The notes under the pieces are model-generated. The model did no database searches. It was not told the origin of the DNA and saw only the letters and a list, made by a program, of their open reading frames with translations. A DNA stretch of 64,000 nt from Haematococcus lacustris (taxonomy: Eukaryota; Chlorophyta; Chlorophyceae; Chlamydomonadales; Haematococcaceae): assembly GCA_030144725.1 (NCBI GenBank), contig JASKMD010000025.1:1054001-1118000 (forward strand), in the 5' to 3' direction. A program made the position numbers and the translations under genes. Position 1 is the first letter of the stretch. Every line of letters begins with the position of its first letter. This document shows, in pieces, positions 21,901 to 31,946 of this stretch.

Positions 21901-24378
21901 CAGCAGCAGCATGAGAACCTGACACGCTCTGGCTGGCCACAGGATGACCAGCCCGCAGCTGCAGATCCAGGTGCGTCTGCACTCCAAAAGGTCGCAGCCA
22001 AGAAGCCTAGCAAGGCTGCCAAGAGAGGGCGGGCCCTGCCTGCCTCCCTTAAGCCACCACCTACCAGCTCTGCCGTCGCCGCAGCCACCTCCACGGAACT
22101 CCCTATGCTGCATCCCTGCAAGCCCCTGGCAACACAGCAAGAGGAGGTTGGGTTGCAGCAGCTGGGGACAAATCAGGAGGTCCTGCAGGGTGCCTCCACC
22201 ACTGTTGCTAAAGGCAGAGTACAAGCAGTGGTTGACGAGCCAGTGGAAAGTGAGGCAGTGGCTGCGCAGCCCGCGACCATGGCAGAGGCGTCCGCTGCAC
22301 CCAGTGACACAGCTCATGCACAGCCCAGCAAGAGGCGGCGCAAGGCAGTGGTGGTGAAGACGGCTGAGAATGAGCTGCCTGTAAATGAGGAGCCCGTGGT
22401 TCTTGTCCATGCAGAGGCAGGGCCTAGGCAGCAGGGGAAGCAGAGCAGCTCAGGCAAGCTGGCTACTGCCAAGGTGCCTGTAGATGAGGTATCGGTAGCG
22501 ATGCCTGTTGCACCCAGTGGCCCAGAGGCAGGGGATGAGTTAGCCAAGCAGCAGGACAGGCTGGTCACTGCTAAGGCAGCCAAGCGCCTAGCAAGAGCAG
22601 CCAAGGCAGCAGCTGCTTCAGCAATAGACGCCCCCACAGCTGCAACAGCAGAAGAGGAGCTGGCAGTGTCTGAGCCACCTGCACTCGATCTGGCCCCAGC
22701 AGCTGTCAAGCAGCGCCGCAAGCCAGCTCAGCGCCTCCAGCAGCAGCTCGGCAGCGACCCAGCGGCAGCGCAGGCAGCAGACACTGCTCCAGCCCAAGTT
22801 GCCACAGCTGCAGCGGTCCCTCAGCCACTGGCAGCAGCTGCAGCGGTGGCCGCTATACCAACAGCACTGCTGCCCAAGGCAGGCACAGGCTCGGCTCCCC
22901 AGCCCAGCCGGACTCGACCCAAACCTGCAGGCACCCCTAGTGCTGCCGAGCACCTTGCCACAGCCCCAACCGCGCTGCCTGAGACGGAACAAGTCCAGGA
23001 AGCAGGGCAGGGGAGGCGGAGCAGAGCAGGGCCAAAGGAGCCGGGAGCTGCCAAGCTTACTAGGCCCAAACGGGGCCGCCAGCCAAGCTGTGACCCGGCT
23101 GCCCCAGAGGCAACTCGGGATGTGCAGGCTGCCTTGGCACCACCCCTCACCGCACCAAGTGCGTTTGCCCAGAGGAAGGCAGCAGCAGCTACTGACCGGG
23201 CAGCAACCCTCGTGGCAGCAGTCAGCCAGGCAGCAGAGACCCCGCCTTGCGCTGCCTCAGGCCCTGCACCCAGGCCAACCCGCAGCAAGGCACGCGGCAG
23301 AGCTGTAGCTGATTCCCCGCCACGGCAGCAACCCCTACACCAGGAGCAGCAGCAGCCCCCACAGCTGCAGCAGCCACAGCCGGGCCCTGGAGCCCCTGTC
23401 CAACCCATACCTTCCGCAGCTGTGGCACCCCAACAGGAGGCAGAACAGCTCACTGCTGCAGGGATTGCAAGGGGCAGCCGCAGGGGCAAGCCGCCGGCGG
23501 CCAGCAAGCAGACTGGCACCCCACCCCTCCCCAACGCTCACGACACGCTGGAGGACTCCAAGGTAGCGTCAGGGCAGGCGGACAGTGGAGCAGCAGCTGG
23601 CCCAAGACCCATGGGGCCTACCAGGAAGGGCAGACGGGGCACTGCTCCCCTGCAGCCTGACAGTGTGTCTGCAGCCAGCATGCCCATTGCCGCTACCACC
23701 ACTGACTCAGCCAAGCCTGGGTCACTGACCAATGCTCCCAGTCCACAGGTCCAGCCAGACACTCAGCTGCTTGCTGACCCCCTTGCTCTTGCCGGGTCTG
23801 CTGCCACCAGGCGCAGCAAGCAGGCCAGCAGCAAGTCAGCCACCCATCAATTGGCGGCAACCGCGGTGGCTAAAGTTGCCAGGCCAGTGGCGGCTGACTC
23901 TACCTCGCTGCCAGTGGCACTGGCGGAGGTCAGGGTGGCAGATGTGCTGGTTCCTGTTCCTCTCGGTGCACTGGGTAGAAAGTTGAGGGCAGTGCAAGCC
24001 AGTTTAGTTGCACAGGCAGCTGAGGCTCCTAGTCGGAAGCTGGCACGCAAGGCAGGGCTCGCCAAGGCAACGCTGGAGCGGGAAGAACCAGCGACTGGCA
24101 CGCCTGCTGCTCATCATGCGCTTGGCACGCGGCGGTGCGGCAAGGCCAAGGCAGAGCAGCAAGAGCCCACATTACCCGCATCCCACAGCCAACCGCCGCG
24201 CGGTGACAGGGCGGCCGCAAAGGCGCGGCGGTCTCAGCCCGGCGCAGATGCTGCGTGCCAAGAGCCGCCGTGCGCTGCGCAACTAGCGGCGGGGGGCAGC
24301 AGGCGACGCGGTCCAGTGGCAGTAGACGAGCCAGCGGAACCAGGCGTCGTGAGAGCCTCACGGCGACGTCGGTGCTGA
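18025..24378 (+). CDS. Giant disordered basic protein with TPSR array, 3' exon
   Basis: A single uninterrupted frame of roughly 2,000 codons ends with TGA at 24376-24378; its 5' end is in or beyond the gap. The first part is the TPSRAAAT array, and related KPSRAAAA/TPSRAAAR units recur at 20920-21060. TPSR matches the full CDK/proline-directed consensus S/T-P-x-K/R, with about twenty copies in the readable part. The middle is Pro/Ala/Ser-rich with polyQ-like stretches (21420-21500). The C-terminal half has many basic patches: KPSKAAKRGRALP, KRRRKAVVVK, TRPKRGRQPS, ARGSRRGKPP, TRKGRRGT, VRASRRRRC at the very end. Some are AT-hook- or NLS-like. No folded domain is seen. A nuclear or chromatin role is inferred from composition only. 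Other long frames on both strands here are composition shadows. Confidence 0.6.
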   Translation, partial: APPDVLLLPPPAVLLLPPPAVLLLPPPAVLLLPPPAVLLLPPPAGELLLPPPAVLLLPPPAVLLLPPPAVLLLPPPALLLLPPPSRAAAATPCRRAAAATPSRATATTPSRATATTPSRATATTPSRATATTPSRAAAATPSRTAATTPSRATATTPSRAAAATPSRRAAAATPSRATATTPSRAAATTPSRATATTPSRAAATTPSHAAAATPSRAAAANPSRAAATTPSRAAATTPSCTAAAAAIPSRAAATTPSRSTATPPSRPAAAATPSRAAATTPSRTAAAAAATPSRAAAAATPSRPAAAAGTPSNAELLQKFSHVTIPTLHDTSASWTEAQPAEAVFEVSQPPAVPQLPSEDQQLVTEPTPVMQWPGLQQPAADPPAQPQTLLDGKLSTSLLPSPCASPAAPSLLPPAAPFLLPPAAPSLCAPPESSAPVPGNDSPLAAHQQSDRQHTPSPPLHPAPADQPLSSEPAILPTSPVSLALAHPCSPALAAIPCSTPTASATQPKASASDATPPPATTTTTAAQPEDAAAGTCSSPFSHISQVVLMPRSRTPKRHTPAAQPSSAAAPSPLPLGSPFSPALNPSPSPYTSPPAAPPLTTDTTPAGTATPPPTPPPTSQPPQGSSPAPLPTAPAGGGQPRSPAPALPSPLPPCSHLGAAPHSPPAGQETWLDQACKLQGAPGLVGPAFPAATTQLSPFPAPFNCPPTPRQASMLDSVPSPGPQASFAQPDEPLVTVCAQPTASPICLAPPNLFSPASMAPSNSQPVQQQLPPTSPAEPGAGAESLKLDVVEDSESGTAGAGSLSLAAHTALPAGSPRMLPEHLQPCQPHDSLAACEGTITLAGPEVDKVPVPLPSPPAASSSPSADAPQMQLLTGSQLVTPSNVPLTPSSPAQQCRPDTMAAAAYVAAPSSFTLAAPAPEPTSPGTAAVAAVEADVATHSLATTVAALEVTATPGQAVAAAKPSRAAAAAATLRRAASAAKPSRAAAAAATPSRAAARAAAATPSRVYSRATPDRAPVSTPSATAATTPLPAAAVGAAGACQVQPAAAAPSSPCCPALTAMAEVQPNHPLAADTVVVSMAAPDATPASEATTAGKAGDEAPVMPDGSLHGTAGPQTQAGEGSAAQQPGHEQPQLQQTGPQKQPQLDQAGQGQQGQEQPPTPAAQEPDTCPATCEEAVPGCSTRDVKPAVTLPLPMFAREPVPHPSPSKPSPGATKALQPSPTPSQDSAKAVPSAPSPALCHDRLSLANLCAAALQPATHPCADEGAAGTPAAPDDRPGIPSPQPAYQAEQQQHENLTRSGWPQDDQPAAADPGASALQKVAAKKPSKAAKRGRALPASLKPPPTSSAVAAATSTELPMLHPCKPLATQQEEVGLQQLGTNQEVLQGASTTVAKGRVQAVVDEPVESEAVAAQPATMAEASAAPSDTAHAQPSKRRRKAVVVKTAENELPVNEEPVVLVHAEAGPRQQGKQSSSGKLATAKVPVDEVSVAMPVAPSGPEAGDELAKQQDRLVTAKAAKRLARAAKAAAASAIDAPTAATAEEELAVSEPPALDLAPAAVKQRRKPAQRLQQQLGSDPAAAQAADTAPAQVATAAAVPQPLAAAAAVAAIPTALLPKAGTGSAPQPSRTRPKPAGTPSAAEHLATAPTALPETEQVQEAGQGRRSRAGPKEPGAAKLTRPKRGRQPSCDPAAPEATRDVQAALAPPLTAPSAFAQRKAAAATDRAATLVAAVSQAAETPPCAASGPAPRPTRSKARGRAVADSPPRQQPLHQEQQQPPQLQQPQPGPGAPVQPIPSAAVAPQQEAEQLTAAGIARGSRRGKPPAASKQTGTPPLPNAHDTLEDSKVASGQADSGAAAGPRPMGPTRKGRRGTAPLQPDSVSAASMPIAATTTDSAKPGSLTNAPSPQVQPDTQLLADPLALAGSAATRRSKQASSKSATHQLAATAVAKVARPVAADSTSLPVALAEVRVADVLVPVPLGALGRKLRAVQASLVAQAAEAPSRKLARKAGLAKATLEREEPATGTPAAHHALGTRRCGKAKAEQQEPTLPASHSQPPRGDRAAAKARRSQPGADAACQEPPCAAQLAAGGSRRRGPVAVDEPAEPGVVRASRRRRC

Positions 24379-25718
24379 TGGCTTGGTGGCTGGGTAACTG
24401 ATGAGCGTCGAAGTAATGGATGTGATATACATGTACTGCTGACATGCTTATGCACAGGGTAGTTGACATCGTGGCTCCAGGCCCCTTCAGTCATTGATGT
24501 GATGGACATGCACTGCTGCAATGTCAGGGCTCAGAAAATTGAGATACGGTGACAGTGCGACAAGCTGCATCGCGCTTGCATGCATGCGTGTGCATCAAGG
24601 CATGGCCACGAGTTGCCCCACCCAATGCAAACACGCATGATCAGCTTTCTAAGGCATGCTGCCAGGGTGTGCTGCTTAGTGTCCGGCTTGACGGTGCCGC
24701 ATGCACTGGCCAAAGAGGTGCTCGTTTCTTACATGGTATCCCGGGCAGTCTCGCAGTGAGACGCTCAGCTGAATGCACGAGATAAGGTGGGAACGGGCTC
24801 AGACAAGGCCAGGAACAAGTTTCATCGGAGTATCGCTCCAACTGGCCAGTGAGACGGCTGAATGTACGAGCTCCAAAATAGCTCCAACTGGCCAGTGAGA
24901 CGGCTGAATGTACGGAGCTAAGGTGGAAAGAGGCTCAGACAAGGCCAGGAACAACTTGTGTCAGCAGACTATAAGATGGTAGGGCACGTCTCCCGTAAGA
25001 TCTTACCCCGAGTACACATCTCGGCAACGAAACGTGGTCCTGCACGAACCGTGTTGAATTAGTTTACAAGCAAGAGAAGACAGGAAAACCCCCCTGTACT
25101 GTCCCGGCCAGTGGTGAAAACAGCACATACAAGACATTCATTGCTTGGCTAGCCAATCACCATACCAACTACATGCAGCCACAACCCCGCTGTAGGCTGC
25201 AGCTAGCACACCACCATGGCCACACAAGCACACTGATGATCCTCACTGATGGTCCACTGCGCCAGTGCAGCCACCTGCTGCTGCCAGCTCAAGCAGCCTG
25301 CCGCCAGCAACCGGCAGCAGGCTGACGACCCTCTATGTCCGTGCAGCAACAGAGCTAGCGGCAAGGGTGTATCCAAACTAAGCCACACCTCACCACAGTA
25401 CAACACGACGCTCAGGGGCCAGCCTGAGCAACGTCAACAAGTCATGCAGTGTCAAAACTGAGATGTACACAAGCTGAGAGCTGAGCTTAACACCTCACTC
25501 AGGAGGCCCGTCACAACACCTACACCTACGTCATTTCCATGCACATGCGCCCCCCCTCACCCCCTTCCCACCCGCATGGACACGCATGGAGCCGCGCCAT
25601 GCACAGCTGCCACACCCTTCCCTTCCACTGTGAACATACACTCGCAACTGCAGTGACACACCCTCTTAGCTTTCAAGCATGCTTGCATTAAGGTCACACC
25701 CTTGCGTCACACATCTGC
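24379..25718. other. Convergent intergenic region with tandem repeats
   Basis: Lies between two convergent gene ends. CTCCAACTGGCCAGTGAGAC units start at 24836 and 24882 (46-bp period), and GGCTCAGACAAGGCCAGGAA occurs at 24796 and 24932. No coding frame seen. Confidence 0.7.
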
Positions 25719-28700
25719 TCAATCATCCAGGCTCTCCAAGCAGGGTCCGCCAGTGGAGATGCGAGCCGCCAGATCCGGGCCAACGTAGCGGTCGCCGTCC
25801 TTGAAGGTCGCGAAGTTCTACGACATCACCACGACCACACGCAACACAAATTCGTGTATTGTGAGGCGAGCCCCTCGCTTGCTGCTGGACAAGACTCAGG
25901 CAGGAGTGGTCTGCGGACCATGAAACTGCAAGTGTACTACTCTGTATGTGGGGCACAGCGCAGCAGAGTGTCACTTGGTGTGATGCACGCGTGTGGCCCC
26001 GCTGGCGGTGGCTTCCAGGCTTCATAGCAGTGGGGTGGTTGGGGTGAGGGTTAGGGTTTCCGTCAGGCGAGGTGGTAACACGGTCAGGGCCGTGGGTGAT
26101 GAGTTAGGGCAAGGGCAGTACGATATGTCAGGAGCAGGCCATGCAGGCCATGCAGACCATGCCGGCCGTGCAGGCCATGCAGGCCATGCAGGCCATGCAG
26201 GCCATGGCAGTGCCCAGTGCCAGGCACTGACCTGCATGTAGCGGCGCGCCAGATGCTGCAGCGTGTCGTAGAACTGGCCACGGCTCTTCCAGGCAAGCTC
26301 AGGCAGAAGCACTTCTGAGGGCACCCCAGAGCAGCTGCGGGGCACTGCCAGCTGGAAGATGGGCGTGCTGCTGTAATCCACCTCCGCTAGCTCCCCACTG
26401 CACCACCAACATCATTACCAGCAGTCAGGAGAGCAGCAGCAGCAGTAGCAGCAGCGGCACTACCCAGCACCAGCACCAGCACCAGCACCACCCAGCACCA
26501 GCACCAGCACCAGCAAGTGTTAAAGACACCTTAGGGTCGGCAGCCATGGCAGTAGCAACAGTAGCAGCGACGGGTGGGGCAGTGGACATCAGGCTCAATG
26601 TGTGCCCTGACCCTAGCACAGGCCTAGGGGCGTCGGGGCCACCACTCAGGGGCATCAAGGGGGCCAAAGGCGGTGGCGTGTGCGGGGCAGTGGTGGGCAG
26701 AGGTCAAGCAGAGGGCAGGGTCAAGCAGAGGGCAGGGGCAGAGGGCAGCAGCCAAGGGCAGGAGCAGTGGTGGGCAAAGGTCCCGGGGCAGTGGGGCCAC
26801 AACGCTCGCAAGGGGGCCACATGTCAGGCCCAGGGGCACTCGCCTGTGGATGGCGTCCACGATGGCCCTGGTATGCTTCAGGCTCATGCGCTGCCCCACG
26901 CCATAACTGCGGTCAGCAGCACCAGGGCGCAGCAGCTCAGCAGCAGCTGGAAACCATCATCACCACGACCACGCCATGCCATGGGGCTGTCAGCCTTGCT
27001 GCCACACACAGTCTCAGTGACTCGTCTAGCCACAGGCTAGCTGCAAGTGCACACGACTGTGTTGGAGGGCCCTGACCCTGACCCCGACCCTGGCCCTGGC
27101 CCCGGCCCCGGCCCCGGCCCCGACCCTGGCCCCAACCCCGGCCTCGGCCCCTCTGTTTGCATGTCATCAGGTCCCGGCCCTGGCCCCACTGGCGATCCAT
27201 CCCAGTGCATGCTGCTGAACTGGTTGTGTCATGGGGTCCAAGACTTTCATACATGCAAGAGGGATAACATGCCATGGCTTAGCAGGGTCAGTGCTGCACC
27301 AACGTCATCCAAACTCAGGGCCACCCACTGCCCTACCAGCCTTGCTGCCACTGGCCCTGCTGCAACTGGCCAGCTCACATGCATGCACGCAAGGTGGCAG
27401 CTAGGGCTGCTGCTGCCATGCCCCTCCCGCCTGCCCGCCCACCCCAGCTGTCAAGCCCACCACCTTCCGTTTGCCAATCCAACCACCCAACCACCTCCAT
27501 GCAGGACTGGCTGCATCCCTAATACTCACCCGCCGCCTGTCCAGCCGGTGTTGATCAGCCAGGCAGTGGTGCCGTGCTCTACCATCTTGTCTGCCAGCAT
27601 GCTGGCATACTTCATGGGGTGCCAAACTAGGAACGCGGAGCCAAAACAGGCACTGAAGGTAGCCTCAGGCTCCAGGATGCCCACCTCCGTGCCTGCCACC
27701 TGGCAAATTGCAGGGGCAGGGTGGCAGGGCTGAGTGGAGCTTTGAATTCCATGGGCAGCATGCATGCATGCACGCATGCATGCACGAGCCTGTTGTTTGA
27801 TGCGAAACCCACATTGCACACATACTCCTGGGAACTGCCAGTGAGGGGGGAGGAGGTGAAAGGGATTGGGCCACTCCCAAGGCACTAACTCCTAATATCA
27901 AATCAACCTTGCACACATTGCAGGCCTTGCACTGGATAGCTGGCAGGCATTGCAGGCAGCAGCAGCTGGGCATTTCCTGCACGAACAGAGGACCTCCCCC
28001 TTCATGGCAGGCAATCCACACCTTTGCAGTGTAGCCGGAGATGAAGTGGTACATGGCCTGCTCTAGGCTGAGCTTGCTGACTGGCGGCAGCACGCCAAAT
28101 GCATCACAGCACAGCAGGATGATGTTCCTGCAGCCCATGCACACCACACCACACCTGGATGGGCATCGACTGCTGACCTTGTCATAGTTCAAACAATGAT
28201 TTAGCACCACACTATGCTTATAACACCACCATGACCATGTCACATCACAATGCACTTGCCATCTCAGATCAACAGTGGCGTGCTATGGCAATTACAACAG
28301 CATGCACATCTTGGTGCACATCATCGTAGTAAACAGGGATTGTGAATGTGGAGAGGGGTTTCGCCAGGGCCAATCGGGGAGGAATTGTGTGTTGGCGCAC
28401 CCACCCATATTGGGTTAAGAACGGGGCTGCGCTTGCTACTCACTTTGGGTGGGGCCCAATGCACGGAATGCGCGCGTTGCTGATGTAGTCGATGGGGTAG
28501 CTGGCGCGAGTGTTCTCCGTCAGCTTGTTGTCGTCGAAGTCCACTACACGAGTTCGGCGGTCGAACCCCACATTCTCCAGGACTGTGCCAAAGCGGATGG
28601 CCTGGTAGATTTCAGGCTCCTTGCTGGCCTGCGCGTGATGCCGCGGCACTGCCAGTGATCGAGGGTGCAGAGTGTGATGTGAGTGACTATCGCAACGGTA

Positions 28701-30988
28701 CGTGCTGCTGTGTGGTGCGGACCTGCAGGTTGATGCACTTGGCATAGCAGCCGCCCTCGATGTTGAACACGCCGCCGTCGCCCCAGCAGTGCTCGTCGTC
28801 GCCGATCAGAGGTCGACGAGGGTCCGTGGACAGCGTGGTCTTGCCAGTGCCTGCGATGCATGGGCGGCGTGGCCAGGATTGTGAGCCAGACCGCTCGCCA
28901 GACTTGCCCCACACACCCGAAGGTGCACGTACGACTCGCGCTTTGTTTGCAGTGACGAGGTAGGGGCGGCTGAGGCAAGGACCGACCTGATAGGCCGAAA
29001 AAGAGAGTGACGTCTTCACTGGCGCCCACATTGCATCCAGAGTGCAGTGACAGGATGCCGCGCTTGGGCATGAGGTAATGCATGATGGTGAACACACCCT
29101 TCTTCATCTCGCCCGCATACTGTGTGCCTGCGGAGTCAGCATCGGCCACTATGTGCACGAGCGCTGCGTTGGCCAAAACCAGCACCCCCCTGGGAAAACT
29201 GCGCATAGCCGACGTGGGCCTGGCATTGGGTAATGAGTAAGGCGCGACCGGCCAACCTAGAATTCTATTTCTAGGTTTCTAGGCTCAGGAAAAATGTCTA
29301 GGTTTCCAGCCGGCCAACCTAGAATTCTATTTCTAGGTTTCTAGGCTCAGGAAAAATTTCTAGGTTTCCGAGCCACCTAGAATTCTATGGGCGTGCCCTA
29401 GTAATGAGTCAGCACTGTTGACAGCAGCGTCAGCGACAGGAGCGGCAATGGTAGCGACAGGTATAGTTTCAGCATGCAGCGGTGGCAGCGGTGGCATGAG
29501 TGGGAAGAGCAGCCGCCGCGGCAGTAGTAGCAGCAACGGCAGTGAGGGGAAGGGCAGCAGCAGCAGGGTAGCGTGGCTTACCCAGGATGACCAGCTCCCT
29601 GTGCGCCAGGCTGAGGTCCACCGAGGTGGAGCTCGTCATGAAGCTGGTGTAGCGGTTGGCTGGGAAGGGGCCTGCAGCAGCCAGGAGCGATGGCAGGGGC
29701 AGCGATCACTGACAGCTGGGCTGCGGTGGGAGCTGTGAGCCTAGCTTGCTTAACCACACAACTGCCTTAAGGCCCCCTTGCTGCTGCACTGAATAGCTTG
29801 GCTGCACTGAATAGCTTGGCTGCTGCACTGAATAGCTTGGCTGCACCCCTCAGAAGGCAGGCAGGCAGGCAAGGAGGCTGGCAGGCAGGTAAGCAGGCCT
29901 CCTGACCTGCGTTGTAGATGACAAACTCAGGCTCGCCAAAGCTCTGCAGCTCCTCAGGTGTGGGTCGAATGAGCATGTTGTGCATGAACAGGGCGTGGTA
30001 GGGCCGCGCACACACCACACGGATCTTGGTGCGCGCCTGTGCAGGGGGCAGGGCAGGCAAGGTAGCTTTAGGTCCTGGATACCTAGCTGGCTGAGGCTGA
30101 TGTAGGATTGTTGTGATGGGGCCTAATTGTGGTGGGGCCTGGGCACATGCCTTCTCCAGCCACACCCAACCACATCTCTGACCCAGTCCCATCCACATGC
30201 TGCTTGAGGTGCATTTCTTCAACTAGGTCCTAATCTGGACATAGTTTGCCCTTTATGCAAGAGAGGAGCGCTCACCGATGGCTCCCAGTTCGCATAGCCG
30301 TCGAAGACGAAGATGGAGGGCAAGAAGTTGAGGTAGTCGACGGCGCGGGAGCGGTTCAGCATGAAAGCCCGCTCGTCCATGGGGTAGTTGGGCGAGCCGT
30401 TGCCCCACCAGATGTCGCCCTCGGTGCTGGGCTCTCGCACCACGCGCTTGTCCTTGGGGGATCGACCTGCGGGGTGGAGCATGACAGGCGACAGGCGGCC
30501 GGGAAGCGACCCATTAGCATCACCGTGCTGCTACCAACACGGGACAACTGGAAGGGGCTGTGCGTGCTTGCCAGTTGAGTTTGCTGCTGTTTTATTGGAT
30601 GGCATACCACGTCAGCTATTGGTTGCGCCGAGGTACGCCTCGTGGTGCGTACCTGTTTTCTCGTAGGATATAGCCGCGATGGCTCCGCTTGACACGACCG
30701 CGGTGTCCGGCTCAAACTTCAGTGCCATCTCGTACAACTGCACCCCGCGACCACCAGGGTTGTTGCGGGCGCCGACTCGGGGGTCGATGCGCGGGGTGCC
30801 GCGGGGAAGCTGACTGCTTCAGTAATCGCGAACAGAGGAAACAAGCACCTCCGCGCACCTGACTAACGGCGAGGTTGCGGTACACGATTCTGGGTTTGAG
30901 TCCAGCTTCCTGGGCGTGCCGGCAGGCCAGTAGGAAGTCGGCATTGCCTTGAGAAACATCGCAGGGCTCCCGCATTTTGTAAAAGTGC
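25719..30988 (-). CDS. PCK1: Phosphoenolpyruvate carboxykinase (ATP)
   Basis: Converts oxaloacetate plus ATP to PEP, CO2 and ADP in the cytosol (gluconeogenesis, C4-type metabolism). Thirteen exons seen, 5' to 3': 30988-30859, 30809-30653, 30466-30276, 30036-29907, 29671-29582, 29127-28987, 28850-28723, 28628-28444, 28127-28022, 27692-27530, 26906-26844, 26397-26232, 25817-25719. Diagnostic motifs: [36 protein letters not shown] (P-loop split by an intron), [19 protein letters not shown] (kinase-2 metal site), LINTGWTGG, and an ordinary C-terminus ending SLDD. All catalytic segments are intact. The intron after 26844 uses a GC donor (CAG|GCGAGT). The start codon is not seen: the first exon ([15 protein letters not shown]..) is entered from an acceptor, so at least one 5' exon lies above 30988, not securely placed. 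Many introns contain minisatellites. Confidence 0.93.
26136..26206. repeat. 9-bp minisatellite (CAGGCCATG)n
   Basis: About eight units inside a PEP carboxykinase intron; two variant units (CAGACCATG, CCGGCCGTG). Confidence 0.9.
26450..26517. repeat. (CAGCAC)n microsatellite
   Basis: CAGCACCAGCAC tract in two blocks separated by ACCCAG, within a PEP carboxykinase intron. Confidence 0.85.
29248..29390. repeat. 62-bp tandem repeat rich in CTAGGTTTCTAGG
   Basis: Two full copies (29248-29309, 29310-29371) and a truncated third, in a PEP carboxykinase intron. Each unit contains CCTAGAATTCTATTTCTAGG, itself an imperfect palindrome. Confidence 0.9.
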
Positions 30989-31946
30989 CTGCGTGGAAAA
31001 CGTAGGGGGAAAACTGGTTATGAGGGCAAGGTGAGACACGACACGCCTTGGATTGGCACAGCACAGACTCGCGATAAGTCCATCGCAGCGCACCGTTCCG
31101 AGTGCAGATAAGTGCAGATACGTGCAGATAAGAACTGAAGTGCAGGTATCAGTGCTTGGCTGCAAATGAGCTGCGCTGCACCCCAAATGACGTTCTGGTG
31201 TGGCGAGTGCCAAGTCAGCAGACAACGGCCATGACCGACCATGAATGACATATTTCGTGCTTACATATGTAGTTACTTTATGTCAAGAGCGAGTTGCACG
31301 CTGAAAAGCATGCAAAGCTTCTAGCTACCTGGGCGCGAGAGGTTTATGAATCAGCCAAAGGCTGCAATCCTTGCACGAACTACTTGGGATAGAAAATGGC
31401 CACAACACCACCCAGTGCGCTCTAGTTACATGCATTACTGGTGGTAGCAGTAAGTCATACGTGGTTCAACATGTGTCAACTGTGTTTTAGCCTTCAACCT
31501 TGGTTCAACCTTGGTTCAACCTTGGTTATTTGAAGACTAACCTCCAAAACTTCCAATATCTGCGTTTTCTGCGTAAGCGTCCGTTTTCTACAGATAACTT
31601 AGTGAAGAATCTTGGCCAACCGCTTCGCTACTTGCCGCCCCTTGATATCGCAACAATTTGCACCTTGTAGTGTCCCGAACTCTGCTCACCTTGTATTGCT
31701 TGGCCTTGAGCAGTTTTACAACCTTGGTTCAGCTTGCGTTCTCACAATGTTGCTCGGAACTCGGAACCCCGCTGTGTGCTCCGCCTTCAACAGCCCGCCT
31801 CTCATTACTCCAGAGCTGGCATTCAGCAAACAGACACAAGGCAAGCACACTCCACAACCCCATCACAGGACCACGCTGCGGGCTGCTTAAGCTCCAGTCA
31901 GCCAGTGTTAAGCGTTGTCACCAGTGGTCTGGCGGTGTGTATGCAG
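30989..31946. other. Divergent intergenic/5' region
   Basis: Separates the PEP carboxykinase gene (-) from the unknown gene (+) and probably holds both promoters and missing 5' exons. CTTGGTTCAAC occurs three times at 31497-31527. No TATA box could be assigned with confidence. Confidence 0.4.

Noticed and set aside
17190..24101. Many long antisense frames under the TPSR protein
   Set aside because: They follow GC-biased third positions of the plus frame and change frame where it does not; no domains.
24385..24410. CTGATGAGCGTCGAAG, like a hammerhead ribozyme core
   Set aside because: No stem II between CTGATGAG and CGAA, no cleavage-site helix, and no GAAAC.
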